A DNA stretch of 64,000 nt, taken from DT-110 sp030148525 (GTDB lineage: Bacteria > Bacteroidota > Bacteroidia > Chitinophagales > Saprospiraceae). Below the pieces are notes generated by a model that saw only the letters and a list, made by a program, of their open reading frames with translations, made no database searches and was not told where the DNA came from. The stretch covers positions 6,448,001-6,512,000 of the forward strand of contig OZ245751.1 of the NCBI GenBank assembly GCA_965227445.1, in the 5' to 3' direction. Positions 52,083-60,516 of the stretch are shown in pieces; within the stretch, counting starts at the first letter, position 1, and every line of letters begins with the position of its first letter. The position numbers and the translations under genes were made by a program.

Positions 52083-52146
52083 CAAATGTGGAAGTCAGAA
52101 ATTAGAAGTGTTTTTTCTGACCTCTGACCTCTGACCTCTGACCTCA
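52083..52146. repeat. TCTGACCTCTGACCTC run before the M14 gene stop
   Basis: CTCTGAC heptamer-type run TCTGACCTCTGACCTCTGACC at 52119-52142, preceded by GTCAGAAATTAGAAGTGTTT (complementary words). Same family as 7541-7728. Confidence 0.7.
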
Positions 52147-52148
52147 AA

Positions 52149-54638
52149 TCAGTTTCCCACAAAGAACAAAGCATTACTAAACAAAAACTTGCCTTGCTCC
52201 CAGAAGGAGCGGTACAGTGGATTGTCAACCATGTAGGTGATGGCGCCACGGCCGCGGCTTTGGACGGCAAAAACAGCGGTGTTTTTCTGGGCTTCCCGGG
52301 CATTTTGGCCGGCAAAACCGGCAACCATCAACTCCTCACCCAGGGTGCCTACATTCCATCCGTTCTGGATTTTGGCGTAAGCCGTACCGGAGGTTTTTAA
52401 GGAGAAGTAGTGGTCACCAATACCGTAGGCCAGGGGGTGAGTGCCATCCATCCTGACTTTAAAGATAGCGCCGGGAATGAGGTTGCTGATGTAGCGACGC
52501 TCCTGTCCGGCGTAATCCGATTCATTATTAGGTTCGTCTCCGTTTCCGGTGGATTCGGCCCGTTGGAGGGAAAAACCTTCCTGTCCTGACAGGCTGCCGT
52601 TGGCCGATCCTATGGCGATAATATGGCCGCCCTCCGAGACCCATTCGCCTACCTGATCGCGCACGGATTCAGACCACCGGTACCGGCCGTCGACCAAAAT
52701 GAGGGTGTTGTAATCATCCAGGTTGGTCCGGCTGAGTTGATCGGCATCGCGTACGGTGAGGTCCAGGCCGATATCTTGTTCAAAATAGTACCAGGCTTGT
52801 CCGAAGGAATTGCTGCGTGTGCTTTCTCCGCTCAGGAGCAGTGCTTTCGGTGCTTCAATCAGGCGGTAGTTACCGGAGCCAAGGTCTGAACCCGACTGCA
52901 CATAGCCGGTCTGAGTGGCTACCAGATCTTGATTGTGTTCGCGGGCGAGGGCCTGCAGGGGGGCGTCGAAACCATCTCGTTTCCGGTTGTCGGCCCGGGT
53001 GATGACGAGGGTGCCCCGGTCGTAGTCTTTATTGTCGACCCGAAAGGGCTCCGTGGCGTAGCGCACCCGGAATCCTTTTTGGATGGCTTCCGCCAAAAAT
53101 CGGGCATCCGACAGGTCATCCCACTTCAACAAATACGCATAGGCATCCAGGGTGGACGGAACGTTGGCCGAAGTGACTTCAAAAGCATCCCGGGGATCTA
53201 AACGCTCGGTACTGGCGTAGGCTTCGAGGCCGTAGGCATAGGGCAGCGACCAGGCTGTGATATCGTAGGTGACGCTATCCTCCACGTAGGTTTCGGGCTC
53301 CAGGAGGATCTGGGTCATTACCGCTTTGGGCTGGTAGGCACTGACCACCAGGTCATTGGGCTGTACATCGAGCCGCTTAGTGGCACCGGTCTGGTAATCG
53401 TAGGTCGTCAGGGTTGTGCGACTACCCGCGCGACCGTAGGTGATGCCATTGCGATCCAGGAGTTTGGTGAAGGAAGCCAGGCGACCGGCCGGATTGGTGG
53501 CGGGCAGAACAAAGGATTTGAAATTACCGGGAGGATTACTCCGGGCATTCGACCAATAATCGGTGAATTCAGAAATGAGTTGATCAGCATTCTGGCTACT
53601 GATCTCAATGGTGGAAAGCACGGTCGTAGTGTGGTGAGCAATGCGGTCGTAAAGGGTTAGCGTATCGCCATTGTTCATGATAACTGCGCGCCCGGCACCG
53701 ATGCCGCCTTGCTCGTAGGTCATGCCGATGGCTCCGTTATAGGTAGGGTAGGTGTCACCATAGCTGGGATAGAGGAGATCGAATCGCTCTTTGGTAAAGA
53801 ATAACCACCCATTCTCATCGAAATACCTGGCGTGGTTTTTACCGATAGTTACCTGAAAATCGGCCTGCCAGTCGGTGATGTAGGCGTGGAAGGGCGGGGC
53901 CGCGGGCGCGAAATAATAGGGGCTGTTATAACCCTGTTCGTGGACATCCACGTGTACCTGAGGTAACCACTGATTATAGCGGGCCATGCGTTGGCGGGAC
54001 TCCACCTGCGTTTGCCAGGCCCAATCGCGGTTCAGGTCGAACAAATAGTGGTTAACCCGTCCGCCCGGCCAGGGCTCGTCGTGTTCACGTGCGCTGGGTT
54101 TGGGGTCGGGAATAACATTGCTCACGTTGCGGTACCAGTGAGTGTAGCGATCGTATCCGTCGGGATTGATGGTAGGGTCGTAGCAGATGACGGTATTGGC
54201 CAGCCAGGTATCCCGGTCGGGATGGTTGAGCAATTCGTATATGGCGTTCATCGCGCTTTCGGGACCGGCAGCTTCATTGCCGTGGACCCCAAAGCTCAGC
54301 CAGATAACCAGAATATCATTGAGGGCCGGATCTGTTGGGCCTTCCAAAACTCCGGTCCGCTTGAGGTTATTCTTACGGATTGCGTCTAGCCGATTCAGGT
54401 TTTCGGAGGAACCAATGAATGCCAACAGCAGGGGGCGGTCTTTATTGGTGCGGCCGTATTCGGTGAGTTCGACCAGGGGGCTTTGTTCGGCAACGTGTTC
54501 CATGTATTGCACCAGCAGGTGGTGGGGCGTGAACTGAGCACCCAATTCGTGGGGCAGAAAATCGGAAGGTGATTGCAATTGGGCCCGGGAGGCTACACTG
54601 AGTAAAATAGCTGCCGCTAAAAGAAAAAGCTTCTTCAT
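52149..54638 (-). CDS. Exported M14-family zinc carboxypeptidase
   Basis: 829 residues. Signal peptide (LFLLAAAILLSVASRAQ). Zinc-binding H-E pair in FGVHGNEAAGPESAM near residue 118-121 and the second His in VHVDVHEQGYNSPYY. The catalytic domain is followed by an approximately 500-residue C-terminal part with a GATase1/DJ-1-like segment (LILVDGRYRW ... GGHIIAIGSANGS). This is the large M14 form common in Bacteroidota. No type IX sorting domain at its end (finishes NALFFVGN), so it is likely periplasmic. It is divergent from the sulfurtransferase gene. Confidence 0.9.
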   Translation of the reverse strand: MKKLFLLAAAILLSVASRAQLQSPSDFLPHELGAQFTPHHLLVQYMEHVAEQSPLVELTEYGRTNKDRPLLLAFIGSSENLNRLDAIRKNNLKRTGVLEGPTDPALNDILVIWLSFGVHGNEAAGPESAMNAIYELLNHPDRDTWLANTVICYDPTINPDGYDRYTHWYRNVSNVIPDPKPSAREHDEPWPGGRVNHYLFDLNRDWAWQTQVESRQRMARYNQWLPQVHVDVHEQGYNSPYYFAPAAPPFHAYITDWQADFQVTIGKNHARYFDENGWLFFTKERFDLLYPSYGDTYPTYNGAIGMTYEQGGIGAGRAVIMNNGDTLTLYDRIAHHTTTVLSTIEISSQNADQLISEFTDYWSNARSNPPGNFKSFVLPATNPAGRLASFTKLLDRNGITYGRAGSRTTLTTYDYQTGATKRLDVQPNDLVVSAYQPKAVMTQILLEPETYVEDSVTYDITAWSLPYAYGLEAYASTERLDPRDAFEVTSANVPSTLDAYAYLLKWDDLSDARFLAEAIQKGFRVRYATEPFRVDNKDYDRGTLVITRADNRKRDGFDAPLQALAREHNQDLVATQTGYVQSGSDLGSGNYRLIEAPKALLLSGESTRSNSFGQAWYYFEQDIGLDLTVRDADQLSRTNLDDYNTLILVDGRYRWSESVRDQVGEWVSEGGHIIAIGSANGSLSGQEGFSLQRAESTGNGDEPNNESDYAGQERRYISNLIPGAIFKVRMDGTHPLAYGIGDHYFSLKTSGTAYAKIQNGWNVGTLGEELMVAGFAGQNAREAQKNTAVFAVQSRGRGAITYMVDNPLYRSFWEQGKFLFSNALFFVGN

Positions 54639-54736
54639 AGTTTATTGTGTCGATTAGTTATTTTGCGAAAGATACATATTAGGCGGGGTTCTGTCGGGTT
54701 ACTCGTTCATCTCCCAATCAAAAAACAGTAAGCAAT

Positions 54737-55588
54737 ATGTTCACCACCCTCATTCAGGCGTCCGATGTATATGCTCATCGCAACGATCCCAATTGGCGAT
54801 TTTTAGACTGCCGGTTTCGATTGGGAGACACCGATGAGGGTAGGCGATTGTACGAGGCGGGCCACTTGCCCGGGGCCATATACGTCCACCTGGACGAGGA
54901 CCTGAGCGGTCCGGTCGTAGCGGGTGAGACGGGGAGGCACCCCTTGCCTTCGGTAGCGGAGGCGGTGAAACTATTTAGTGGCTTAGGTATCGATGAGCAA
55001 GTGCAGGTAGTGGCTTACGACGATATGGGTGGGGCTATTGCTGCCCGCGTTTGGTGGATGCTTCACTGGCTGGGCCACGAGGCGGCTGCCGTACTCAACG
55101 GTGGTATTGCGGCCTGGGAAGCTGCCGGCTATGTATTGGATACAGAGCAACCCCGGGTAACACCACGTACTTTTAGGGTCAGGGACAGTAAAAAGCGTAT
55201 GGTATCGGCCGAAGACGTGGATCGTATTAGCGGTAAAGATGGCTGGCGGGTGATCGATTCCCGGACTCCGGAACGTTACCGGGGCGAAGAGGAGCCCATC
55301 GACCCCGTAGCCGGACATATTCCGGGAGCAAAAAACGCTCCGCACCCCGAGACGATCGGTGCGGACGGGCGGTTTAAATCGGCGGAGGAGTTACGCAAGC
55401 ATTTCTCAGACATAATTGGTGAAACCAGTTCCGAACAGACGGTCTTCTATTGTGGGTCCGGAGTAACGGCTTGCCGCAACCTGTTGGCCTATCAGGAAGC
55501 GGGGTTAGGAGATGCTGCTTTGTACGCGGGCTCCTGGAGTGATTGGATTGCCCCCGGCACCCGACCGGTGGCAACGGGGGAAGAGTGA
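54737..55588 (+). CDS. sseA: Thiosulfate/3-mercaptopyruvate sulfurtransferase (tandem rhodanese)
   Basis: 283 residues, two rhodanese domains. The N-terminal structural domain has WRFLDCRFRLGDTDEGRRLY, HLPGAIYVHLDEDLSG; the C-terminal one has the active-site loop FYCGSGVTACRNLL, whose CG(S/T)GVT form fits mercaptopyruvate sulfurtransferases. Transfers sulfane sulfur, in cysteine breakdown or cyanide/sulfide handling. Stand-alone gene. Confidence 0.9.
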   Translation: MFTTLIQASDVYAHRNDPNWRFLDCRFRLGDTDEGRRLYEAGHLPGAIYVHLDEDLSGPVVAGETGRHPLPSVAEAVKLFSGLGIDEQVQVVAYDDMGGAIAARVWWMLHWLGHEAAAVLNGGIAAWEAAGYVLDTEQPRVTPRTFRVRDSKKRMVSAEDVDRISGKDGWRVIDSRTPERYRGEEEPIDPVAGHIPGAKNAPHPETIGADGRFKSAEELRKHFSDIIGETSSEQTVFYCGSGVTACRNLLAYQEAGLGDAALYAGSWSDWIAPGTRPVATGEE

Positions 55589-55889
55589 GGTTTAGGCTTA
55601 GGTTAAGGTTTAGAAGCCTCAATCTCAATCTCAACCTCAGCCTCTAGGTTAAGGTTCCCGCCTACACACCGTTTGGGCGGGCGTAGAGCGTGGAGCAGTG
55701 AACGGTTTAACCACTAATGTGGTTTTTCACCATATGGTGGCCTCAATTATCCCACCACTGAAGTGGATGGGCTTATTTTCTCCGGCCGCCGAAGCCCGAC
55801 CTGCCCGCTGAAGCTTAAGCGAAAGTGGGAAAGGGCGAAGGCGGGCTTATTTCTGATTTCTGACCTCTGACCTCACACCTCACACCTCC
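55585..55889. repeat. Spacer of CCTCAA/GGTTAAGG words and hairpins between convergent genes
   Basis: GTGAGGTTTAGGCTTAGGTT then CCTCAATCTCAATCTCAACC at 55587-55640 form complementary halves. Next is a CACTAATGTGGTTTTTCACC / ATATGGTGG ... CCACCACTGAAGTGG hairpin cluster (55712-55770), a CCTGCCCGCTGAAG...AAGCGAAAGTGGG unit (55790-55843) and TCTGACCTCTGACCTC (55855-55875). Nothing here looks coding. Confidence 0.65.
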
Positions 55890-56801
55890 CTATGCCTGTC
55901 GGCGCAGGTAGTAGCGTTCCCAGCGTCGTTGTTCCCGTTCCAGATGAATATGGAACTTGCTCGGCGGGTCGATGGAGAAACTCATCGTCTGTTTGGTGCT
56001 GGGATGCTCGAAGGTTAGCGCAGTAGCGCAGAGGAATAGCCCTTTTCCCCGCATGATCTCTCCCGGGTTACCGTACTCTCTGTCTCCCAGAATCGGAAAA
56101 CCGGCGTTGGACAGGTGGCGGCGCAATTGGTGGGTTCTTCCGGTTTTAGGCCGCAGTGATAATAAGCTAATCCACTCGGTGTGGAGGGAGCGAACACTTT
56201 TCAGCAATTGAAATTCGGTTATAGCATCTTTATTATCGATAGCTTCTTCTATACGGCCTTCGGCCATCGTTTGGCCGATCACAATGGCCTGATAGGTTTT
56301 TTCAATTTGCTTGACTTCAAACTGGTCGCCCAGGTGTACGCGGGCACTTCTCGTTTTTGCGATGAGTACCAGTCCGCAGGTGGGAGCGTCGAGGCGATGA
56401 GCTGCCCGCGGCTGCTGGTAGGCATCGGGCAGGGAGGAAGGTTCAATATTATGGAGGAGCGCATGTTCGAGGGTACGCCCCGTGTTGCCACTCACGGGAA
56501 TTCCTCCGGGTTTATTGACCAGGGCTACGTGTTCGTCTTCGTAGACTACGGACAGCTGCAATGGTAAAATAAAGCGGGGCGCCTGGTCCAGTTCACACAG
56601 TTCGATCTGCATTCCCGGCTCTACCCAATCACCTGTTTTTCCTGTTTTTCCATTTAACAGGATGGCACCACGGCCAATAGCTTTTTTAGTGCCTTTGCGG
56701 GAGGGTAATTCCGGGAACAGGCCGACACAGTAATCGCTGAGTCGGGCGCGCCTTGTCCCGGCCGGGACGGTGTGTTTGTTGATGATAGCGTTTCGGTTCA
56801 T
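55890..56801 (-). CDS. RluA-family pseudouridine synthase
   Basis: 303 residues. N-terminal S4-like part (ARLSDYCVGLFPELPSRKGT, RGAILLNGKTGKTGDWV), then the catalytic motif AAHRLDAPTCGLVLIAKT with the nucleophilic Asp (HRLD) and Cys where Ser is usual (HRLDxxTSG), and a C-terminal KTGRTHQLRRHLSNAGFPIL block. Would modify uridines in 23S rRNA or tRNA; the exact site cannot be told. Confidence 0.88.
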   Translation of the reverse strand: MNRNAIINKHTVPAGTRRARLSDYCVGLFPELPSRKGTKKAIGRGAILLNGKTGKTGDWVEPGMQIELCELDQAPRFILPLQLSVVYEDEHVALVNKPGGIPVSGNTGRTLEHALLHNIEPSSLPDAYQQPRAAHRLDAPTCGLVLIAKTRSARVHLGDQFEVKQIEKTYQAIVIGQTMAEGRIEEAIDNKDAITEFQLLKSVRSLHTEWISLLSLRPKTGRTHQLRRHLSNAGFPILGDREYGNPGEIMRGKGLFLCATALTFEHPSTKQTMSFSIDPPSKFHIHLEREQRRWERYYLRRQA

Positions 56802-56989
56802 ACGGTACGGGTGCGTAATTAGGGGAGATGCGAATAATACAAAATTTTGCAGGATGTGCCAAAAGGAAAGCCCCTTGTCCCGTAACGGTACAAGAGGCCG
56901 GTTATTATTCGGAGTTTGTATTGATTGGCGAAAAGTGGGTCGGGAGGAAGTCCCGTTAGCTGAACGTATGCAGTGGTTTAACTACCGAA

Positions 56990-57361
56990 TTATATGCTCT
57001 TTACTTCGGCATTTAAATTTCGCTCTTTAACAATTCGCTGGGCAAACGCTTTGTGTCCACGCGGAGCGAACAAAAAGAGCTTTCCGTTTTTCATAGAGGC
57101 AATGGTGCTTAAAAGTTTCCATTTGCGAATGGCTACTTTCTTATCATCGGTTTTCAAGGCTACTTCAAAGTAGTTCTTTTTATTTCGACGCATGGCCGTC
57201 ACATCCGGGATAAACGAGCGGTCTGTCTCCGAACGCGTAAATGCGGAAGGCTCTTCAAATCCTTCTGCTTTTGCTTTGATGGTTCGGAATCCCTTTGCTT
57301 TAACCCAGTCTACTACTTTGTTGATGGTAGAATCTCGTAAATCTTGTGTTTGTGTATCCAT
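56990..57361 (-). CDS. Small protein with possible PD-(D/E)xK nuclease-like fold
   Basis: 123 residues from the ATG at 57361. KVVDWVKAKGFRTIKAKAEG leads to SFIPDVTAMRRNKKNYFEVA followed by LKTDDKK, giving a D ... E-x-x-(L)K arrangement typical of the PD-(D/E)xK core (PD, then EVALK). After it come basic helices (AIRKWKLLSTIASMKNG, HKAFAQRIVKE). I have no family name; a Holliday-junction or repair nuclease fold is possible. Solitary. Confidence 0.6.
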   Translation of the reverse strand: MDTQTQDLRDSTINKVVDWVKAKGFRTIKAKAEGFEEPSAFTRSETDRSFIPDVTAMRRNKKNYFEVALKTDDKKVAIRKWKLLSTIASMKNGKLFLFAPRGHKAFAQRIVKERNLNAEVKSI

Positions 57362-57564
57362 GGACACTAGTGGTTTAAATGTACAGAAATAGTGCCAGCC
57401 TGCACGAAGGGTGCCTTTCCGACAAAACGAATAAAAACCCGCTAAAAAGGCTGACGGACCCGCAGAAAAAAGTGGCGATATAGAGCAGAGGCGTGCTCAA
57501 ATGTTCGCTTTTTGCGAATGCTGACATTATTATAACACAGAAAAGTGACGAAAGGTTCCGTGTC

Positions 57565-57670
57565 AGGTATGAGGTTTGAGGTTTGGGGTTTGAGGTAACC
57601 TATAACCTTACCTCACACCCCAAACCTCAAACCACACACCTCACACCTCACACCTCACACCTCACACCTG
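57565..57670. repeat. GAGGTTTG inverted repeat plus CACACCT array at the metF 3' end
   Basis: 57573-57598 pairs with 57608-57633 over 26 bp with one mismatch (GGTTTGAGGTTTGGGG side against CCCCAAACCTCAAACC). It is followed by about five CACACCT heptamers up to 57670. Sister structure at 58989-59065. Confidence 0.8.
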
Positions 57671-57671
57671 G

Positions 57672-58628
57672 TTAGTAGACGGCCTCCACAATCCTCCGGA
57701 TAGTCTCGGCATCGCCCATGGTGTAATAGTGGAGGCAGGGGGCGCCGGCTTCCTTGAGTTCTTTAGACTGTTGAATGCACCATTCGATACCTACTTCCTG
57801 GCGGGCTTCGGCAGTGGTGGCTTTGGCCATTTCCCGTGCCAGGGCATCAGGTAAATCAATGTAGAAATGACGGGGGATGGAAGCCAGTTGGTAGCGTTTG
57901 GTCATCGGTTTCAGTCCGGGGACAATGGGGACATTGATGCCGACTGCGCGGCACTTATCTACGTAATCGAAGTAGGCTTGATTATTAAAGAACATTTGGG
58001 TAACGATATAATCAGCACCAGCTTCCACCTTCTTTTTAGTGTATTCCAGGTCGATTTCCATATTGGGAGCCTCAAAGTGTTTTTCGGGGTAACCCGCAAT
58101 CCCGATGCAGAAGTCGGTTTTCGAACCGTTTTCGATGTTCTTGTCAATATATTTGCCTTCATTCATATGGACAATCTGTTTTACCAGGTCCAGGGCAAAT
58201 TTGTGGCCACCATCTTCGGGGATAAATTTCTTTTCGAAGGCTCGGGCATCACCGCGAAGTGCTAATACATTTTTGATGTTCAGGAAGTTGAGGTCGATCA
58301 GGGCGTTCTCCGTATCCTCCTCGGTGAAGCCACCACAGATAAGGTGAGGCACGGCGTCGACTCCGTATCGGTGCATCAGGGCAGCACAGATGCCTACCGT
58401 GCCGGGGCGTTTTCGGATAGCTACCTTTTCGTAGTAACCACTATCGCGACGTTTGTACAGGTATTCCTCCCGGTGATAAGTCACATCAATGAAGGGCGGC
58501 TTGAACTCCATTAATGGGTCGAGCGTGTCAAATATATCCTGCATGCTGCCTCCTTTCAGAGGCGGCAGTATTTCGAAGGAGATTAGTGTTTTGCCATTGG
58601 CTTTTTCAAAGTACTCCGTTACTTTCAT
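57672..58628 (-). CDS. metF: 5,10-Methylenetetrahydrofolate reductase
   Basis: 318 residues, the usual length. TIM barrel with FAD-site signatures: ISFEILPPLKGGSM, FIDVTYHREEYLY, VPHLICGGFTEEDTENALID, NVLALRGDAR, and FPYLE-type IGIAGYPEKHFEAPN. It makes 5-methyl-THF for methionine synthesis. Slight expansion near 85-110 (YKRRDSGYYEKVAIRKRPG) is seen in Bacteroidota enzymes. No other met gene adjacent. Confidence 0.95.
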   Translation of the reverse strand: MKVTEYFEKANGKTLISFEILPPLKGGSMQDIFDTLDPLMEFKPPFIDVTYHREEYLYKRRDSGYYEKVAIRKRPGTVGICAALMHRYGVDAVPHLICGGFTEEDTENALIDLNFLNIKNVLALRGDARAFEKKFIPEDGGHKFALDLVKQIVHMNEGKYIDKNIENGSKTDFCIGIAGYPEKHFEAPNMEIDLEYTKKKVEAGADYIVTQMFFNNQAYFDYVDKCRAVGINVPIVPGLKPMTKRYQLASIPRHFYIDLPDALAREMAKATTAEARQEVGIEWCIQQSKELKEAGAPCLHYYTMGDAETIRRIVEAVY

Positions 58629-58805
58629 GGATGGTGCGACATTTAGTGTGCAAAACTACTAACTATACCGGCATAAAACCAGTCTTTAATGTAATGGCAA
58701 CGTCGGTTTTTTCCGACACCTGATCGGCTGGTGCCCGCCTATCCATCCACTTGAGTTGCGAGTCAAACAAGTCCCTTTTGCCTTTGTTGCTTCAGCAAAA
58801 AAAAG

Positions 58806-58982
58806 ATGAAGACAAAAATCTGTCACAAGTGTACGGAGGAACATACCACCTTGTTTCGTATCCAAATTCAACGCAAGGGCCCCTGGGTTTTTGTCTGTGA
58901 AACGTGTTGCCTCCACTACAAGAAAGGACCCTTTTACCGATACGGAGGTACCTGGAAGGGATACCGGCATTGCCAGGTATGA
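58806..58982 (+). CDS. Small zinc-ribbon protein (CxxC...CxxC, YRYGGTWK motif)
   Basis: 58 residues. Two CxxC knuckles (KICHKCTEEH and FVCETCC) surround the strand FRIQIQRKGPWVFV, and the protein ends in PFYRYGGTWKGYRH. This Cys pattern with the terminal YRYGGTWK motif occurs in short conserved hypothetical proteins of many bacteria. The stop overlaps the start of the 3' hairpin array. Function unknown; a nucleic-acid-binding zinc ribbon is plausible. Confidence 0.85.
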   Translation: MKTKICHKCTEEHTTLFRIQIQRKGPWVFVCETCCLHYKKGPFYRYGGTWKGYRHCQV

Positions 58983-58988
58983 GATATG

Positions 58989-59065
58989 AGGTATGAGGTT
59001 TGAGGTTTGGGGTTTGAGGTAACCTCTTACCTAACCTCAAACCCCAAACCTCAAACCTCATACCT
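58989..59065. terminator. 32-bp perfect hairpin made of GAGGTTTG words
   Basis: 58989-59020 and 59034-59065 are exact complements over 32 bp with a 13-nt loop (AACCTCTTACCTA). Placed 7 bp after the zinc-ribbon stop. Much longer than ordinary terminators; the same words build 57573-57633. Confidence 0.85.
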
Positions 59066-59077
59066 GGCAAAGGGTAA

Positions 59078-59089
59078 TGATAAAAATCA
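59078..59089. promoter_or_regulatory. Second copy of TGATAAAAATCA, FNR/CRP-like site
   Basis: Exact match to the core at 40948-40959. It lies 68 bp before the tetR start, upstream of the TetR palindrome, where an activator could bind. Confidence 0.5.
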
Positions 59090-59128
59090 CCATCACTCCT
59101 ATTGACTATCTACTCCTTTCTATATAGT

Positions 59129-59148
59129 TTGACTAAACGTTTGGTCAA
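59129..59148. promoter_or_regulatory. TetR operator candidate
   Basis: TTGACTAAACGTTTGGTCAA, 20 bp, a palindrome with one mismatched pair, 8 bp before the tetR start. Typical size and place for an autorepression site; the GACTAAACGTTTGGTC form is a common TetR operator type. Confidence 0.75.
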
Positions 59149-59156
59149 TAATAAAC

Positions 59157-59771
59157 ATGTCACCACGTACACCGGAACAATTTGAGGAAATACGACAGCA
59201 GAGCCGGGCCCGGATCATGGAAGAGGCCCTGGAGTTGTTTGCCCGTCAGGGATTTCACAATACCTCGATCAGTCAGATCGCCAAGGCTGCCAACGTTTCT
59301 AAGGGGTTGATGTACAATTACTTTGCTTCCAAGGATGATCTGCTGGAGGCCATTGTCCGTCAGGAGATCGAGCAGGGAGAAGATCTGATGGAGATTCTGT
59401 CGTCCACGACCCACGACCCGTATGAGCAAATACAAATGATCGTGACCGGAGCTATCCAGATGGTCAAAACGGACCTGAAACACTGGAAGCTGATCACCAT
59501 GCTGGCCCTGCAGGAAGAGATCATGCAGCGCATGAGCGAGCTGCTTCGGCAAAAAACCGAACGGGGCCTGGAGGATGCCATCCGCTTATTTGAACGCATG
59601 GGCGTACCCGATCCCAAAGCCGAAGCCTATCTGTTCGGTGCGACCCTGGACGGTATTTTCCTGCACTTTCTGAGTACCGGCCCTATGGGTGTCGACTATC
59701 CCCTGGAGCAAGTTCAGCGAAGTTTGTTACAGCGCTACGAACCGTATAAAACCACAACAAATGAGGATTAA
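59157..59771 (+). CDS. TetR-family regulator of the downstream transport cassette
   Basis: 204 residues. HTH RIMEEALELFARQGFHNTSI, SQIAKAANVSKGLMYNYFAS, KDDLLEAIV, then a helical ligand domain. Its stop overlaps the LolA-like start by 11 bp, so it heads the operon tetR-lolA-like-permease-permease-ATPase-outer-membrane gene. With the palindrome just upstream, it likely represses the whole cassette. Confidence 0.92.
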   Translation: MSPRTPEQFEEIRQQSRARIMEEALELFARQGFHNTSISQIAKAANVSKGLMYNYFASKDDLLEAIVRQEIEQGEDLMEILSSTTHDPYEQIQMIVTGAIQMVKTDLKHWKLITMLALQEEIMQRMSELLRQKTERGLEDAIRLFERMGVPDPKAEAYLFGATLDGIFLHFLSTGPMGVDYPLEQVQRSLLQRYEPYKTTTNED

Positions 59772-60507
59772 AAAATTCCTATGCTTGAGCATGATCCTGG
59801 CTGCGGGTATGACCGCCGCCGCCCAGGATGCTACAGAAATCGTCCGCCAGGCCGATGAAAAAATGCGGGGAGCCTCCAGCTATGCTGAGCTCACCATGAC
59901 TATTATCCGCCCTGCCTGGACTCGCGAAGTGTCCATGAAAAGCTGGAGCCTCGGCAACGAATACGCTCTGATCAAAATCACGGCTCCGGCCCGCGACCGC
60001 GGCACCGCAACCCTGAAGCGCGAAAAAGAGATCTGGAATTGGCAACCCACCATTAATCGGGTGATCAAACTCCCACCCTCCATGATGATGCAATCGTGGA
60101 TGGGGTCTGACTTCACCAACGATGACCTCATTCAGGAGTCCTCCATCGTTACGGACTACGAACATTCCCTACTGGGTACGGAGGATATCGACGGACGCAT
60201 CTGCTACCGGATCGAACTGACCCCTAAGCCGGATGCTCCGGTTGTATGGGGGCAAATTATTACCTGGATCAGCCAGGACGAATACCTGCAACTGCGCACC
60301 GAATTTTACGACGAAGACAATTACCTGGTCAATACCATGTACGGGAAAGACGTCAAAATGTTGGGGGGTAAACTGCTGCCCGCTGTACTGGAAATGGTGC
60401 CGGCCGATGAAGAAGGCCATAAAACGGTGGTGGAGTATGAATCCCTGGATTTTGGCGTGGATCTAAAAACCTCCTTTTTCTCCGTGCAGAATATGAAACG
60501 CATTTAA
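59761..60507 (+). CDS. Outer-membrane lipoprotein-sorting (LolA-like) protein
   Basis: 248 residues from ATG 59761. Signal peptide to TAAAQ; then the LolA_like pattern: ATEIVRQADEKMRGASSYAE, LTMTIIRPAWTREVSMKSWS, KEIWNWQPTINRVIKLPPSM, MMQSWMGSDFTNDDLI. This fold binds lipid or lipoprotein in the periplasm. Same operon as two FtsX-type permeases, whose substrate it may carry across the periplasm. Confidence 0.88.
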   Translation: MRIKKFLCLSMILAAGMTAAAQDATEIVRQADEKMRGASSYAELTMTIIRPAWTREVSMKSWSLGNEYALIKITAPARDRGTATLKREKEIWNWQPTINRVIKLPPSMMMQSWMGSDFTNDDLIQESSIVTDYEHSLLGTEDIDGRICYRIELTPKPDAPVVWGQIITWISQDEYLQLRTEFYDEDNYLVNTMYGKDVKMLGGKLLPAVLEMVPADEEGHKTVVEYESLDFGVDLKTSFFSVQNMKRI

Positions 60508-60516
60508 TCGGCAACC

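Noticed and set aside
57600..57670. CACACCT heptamers considered as a CRISPR
   Set aside because: Units are 7 bp with no spacers; no cas genes in the window. No CRISPR array was seen anywhere.
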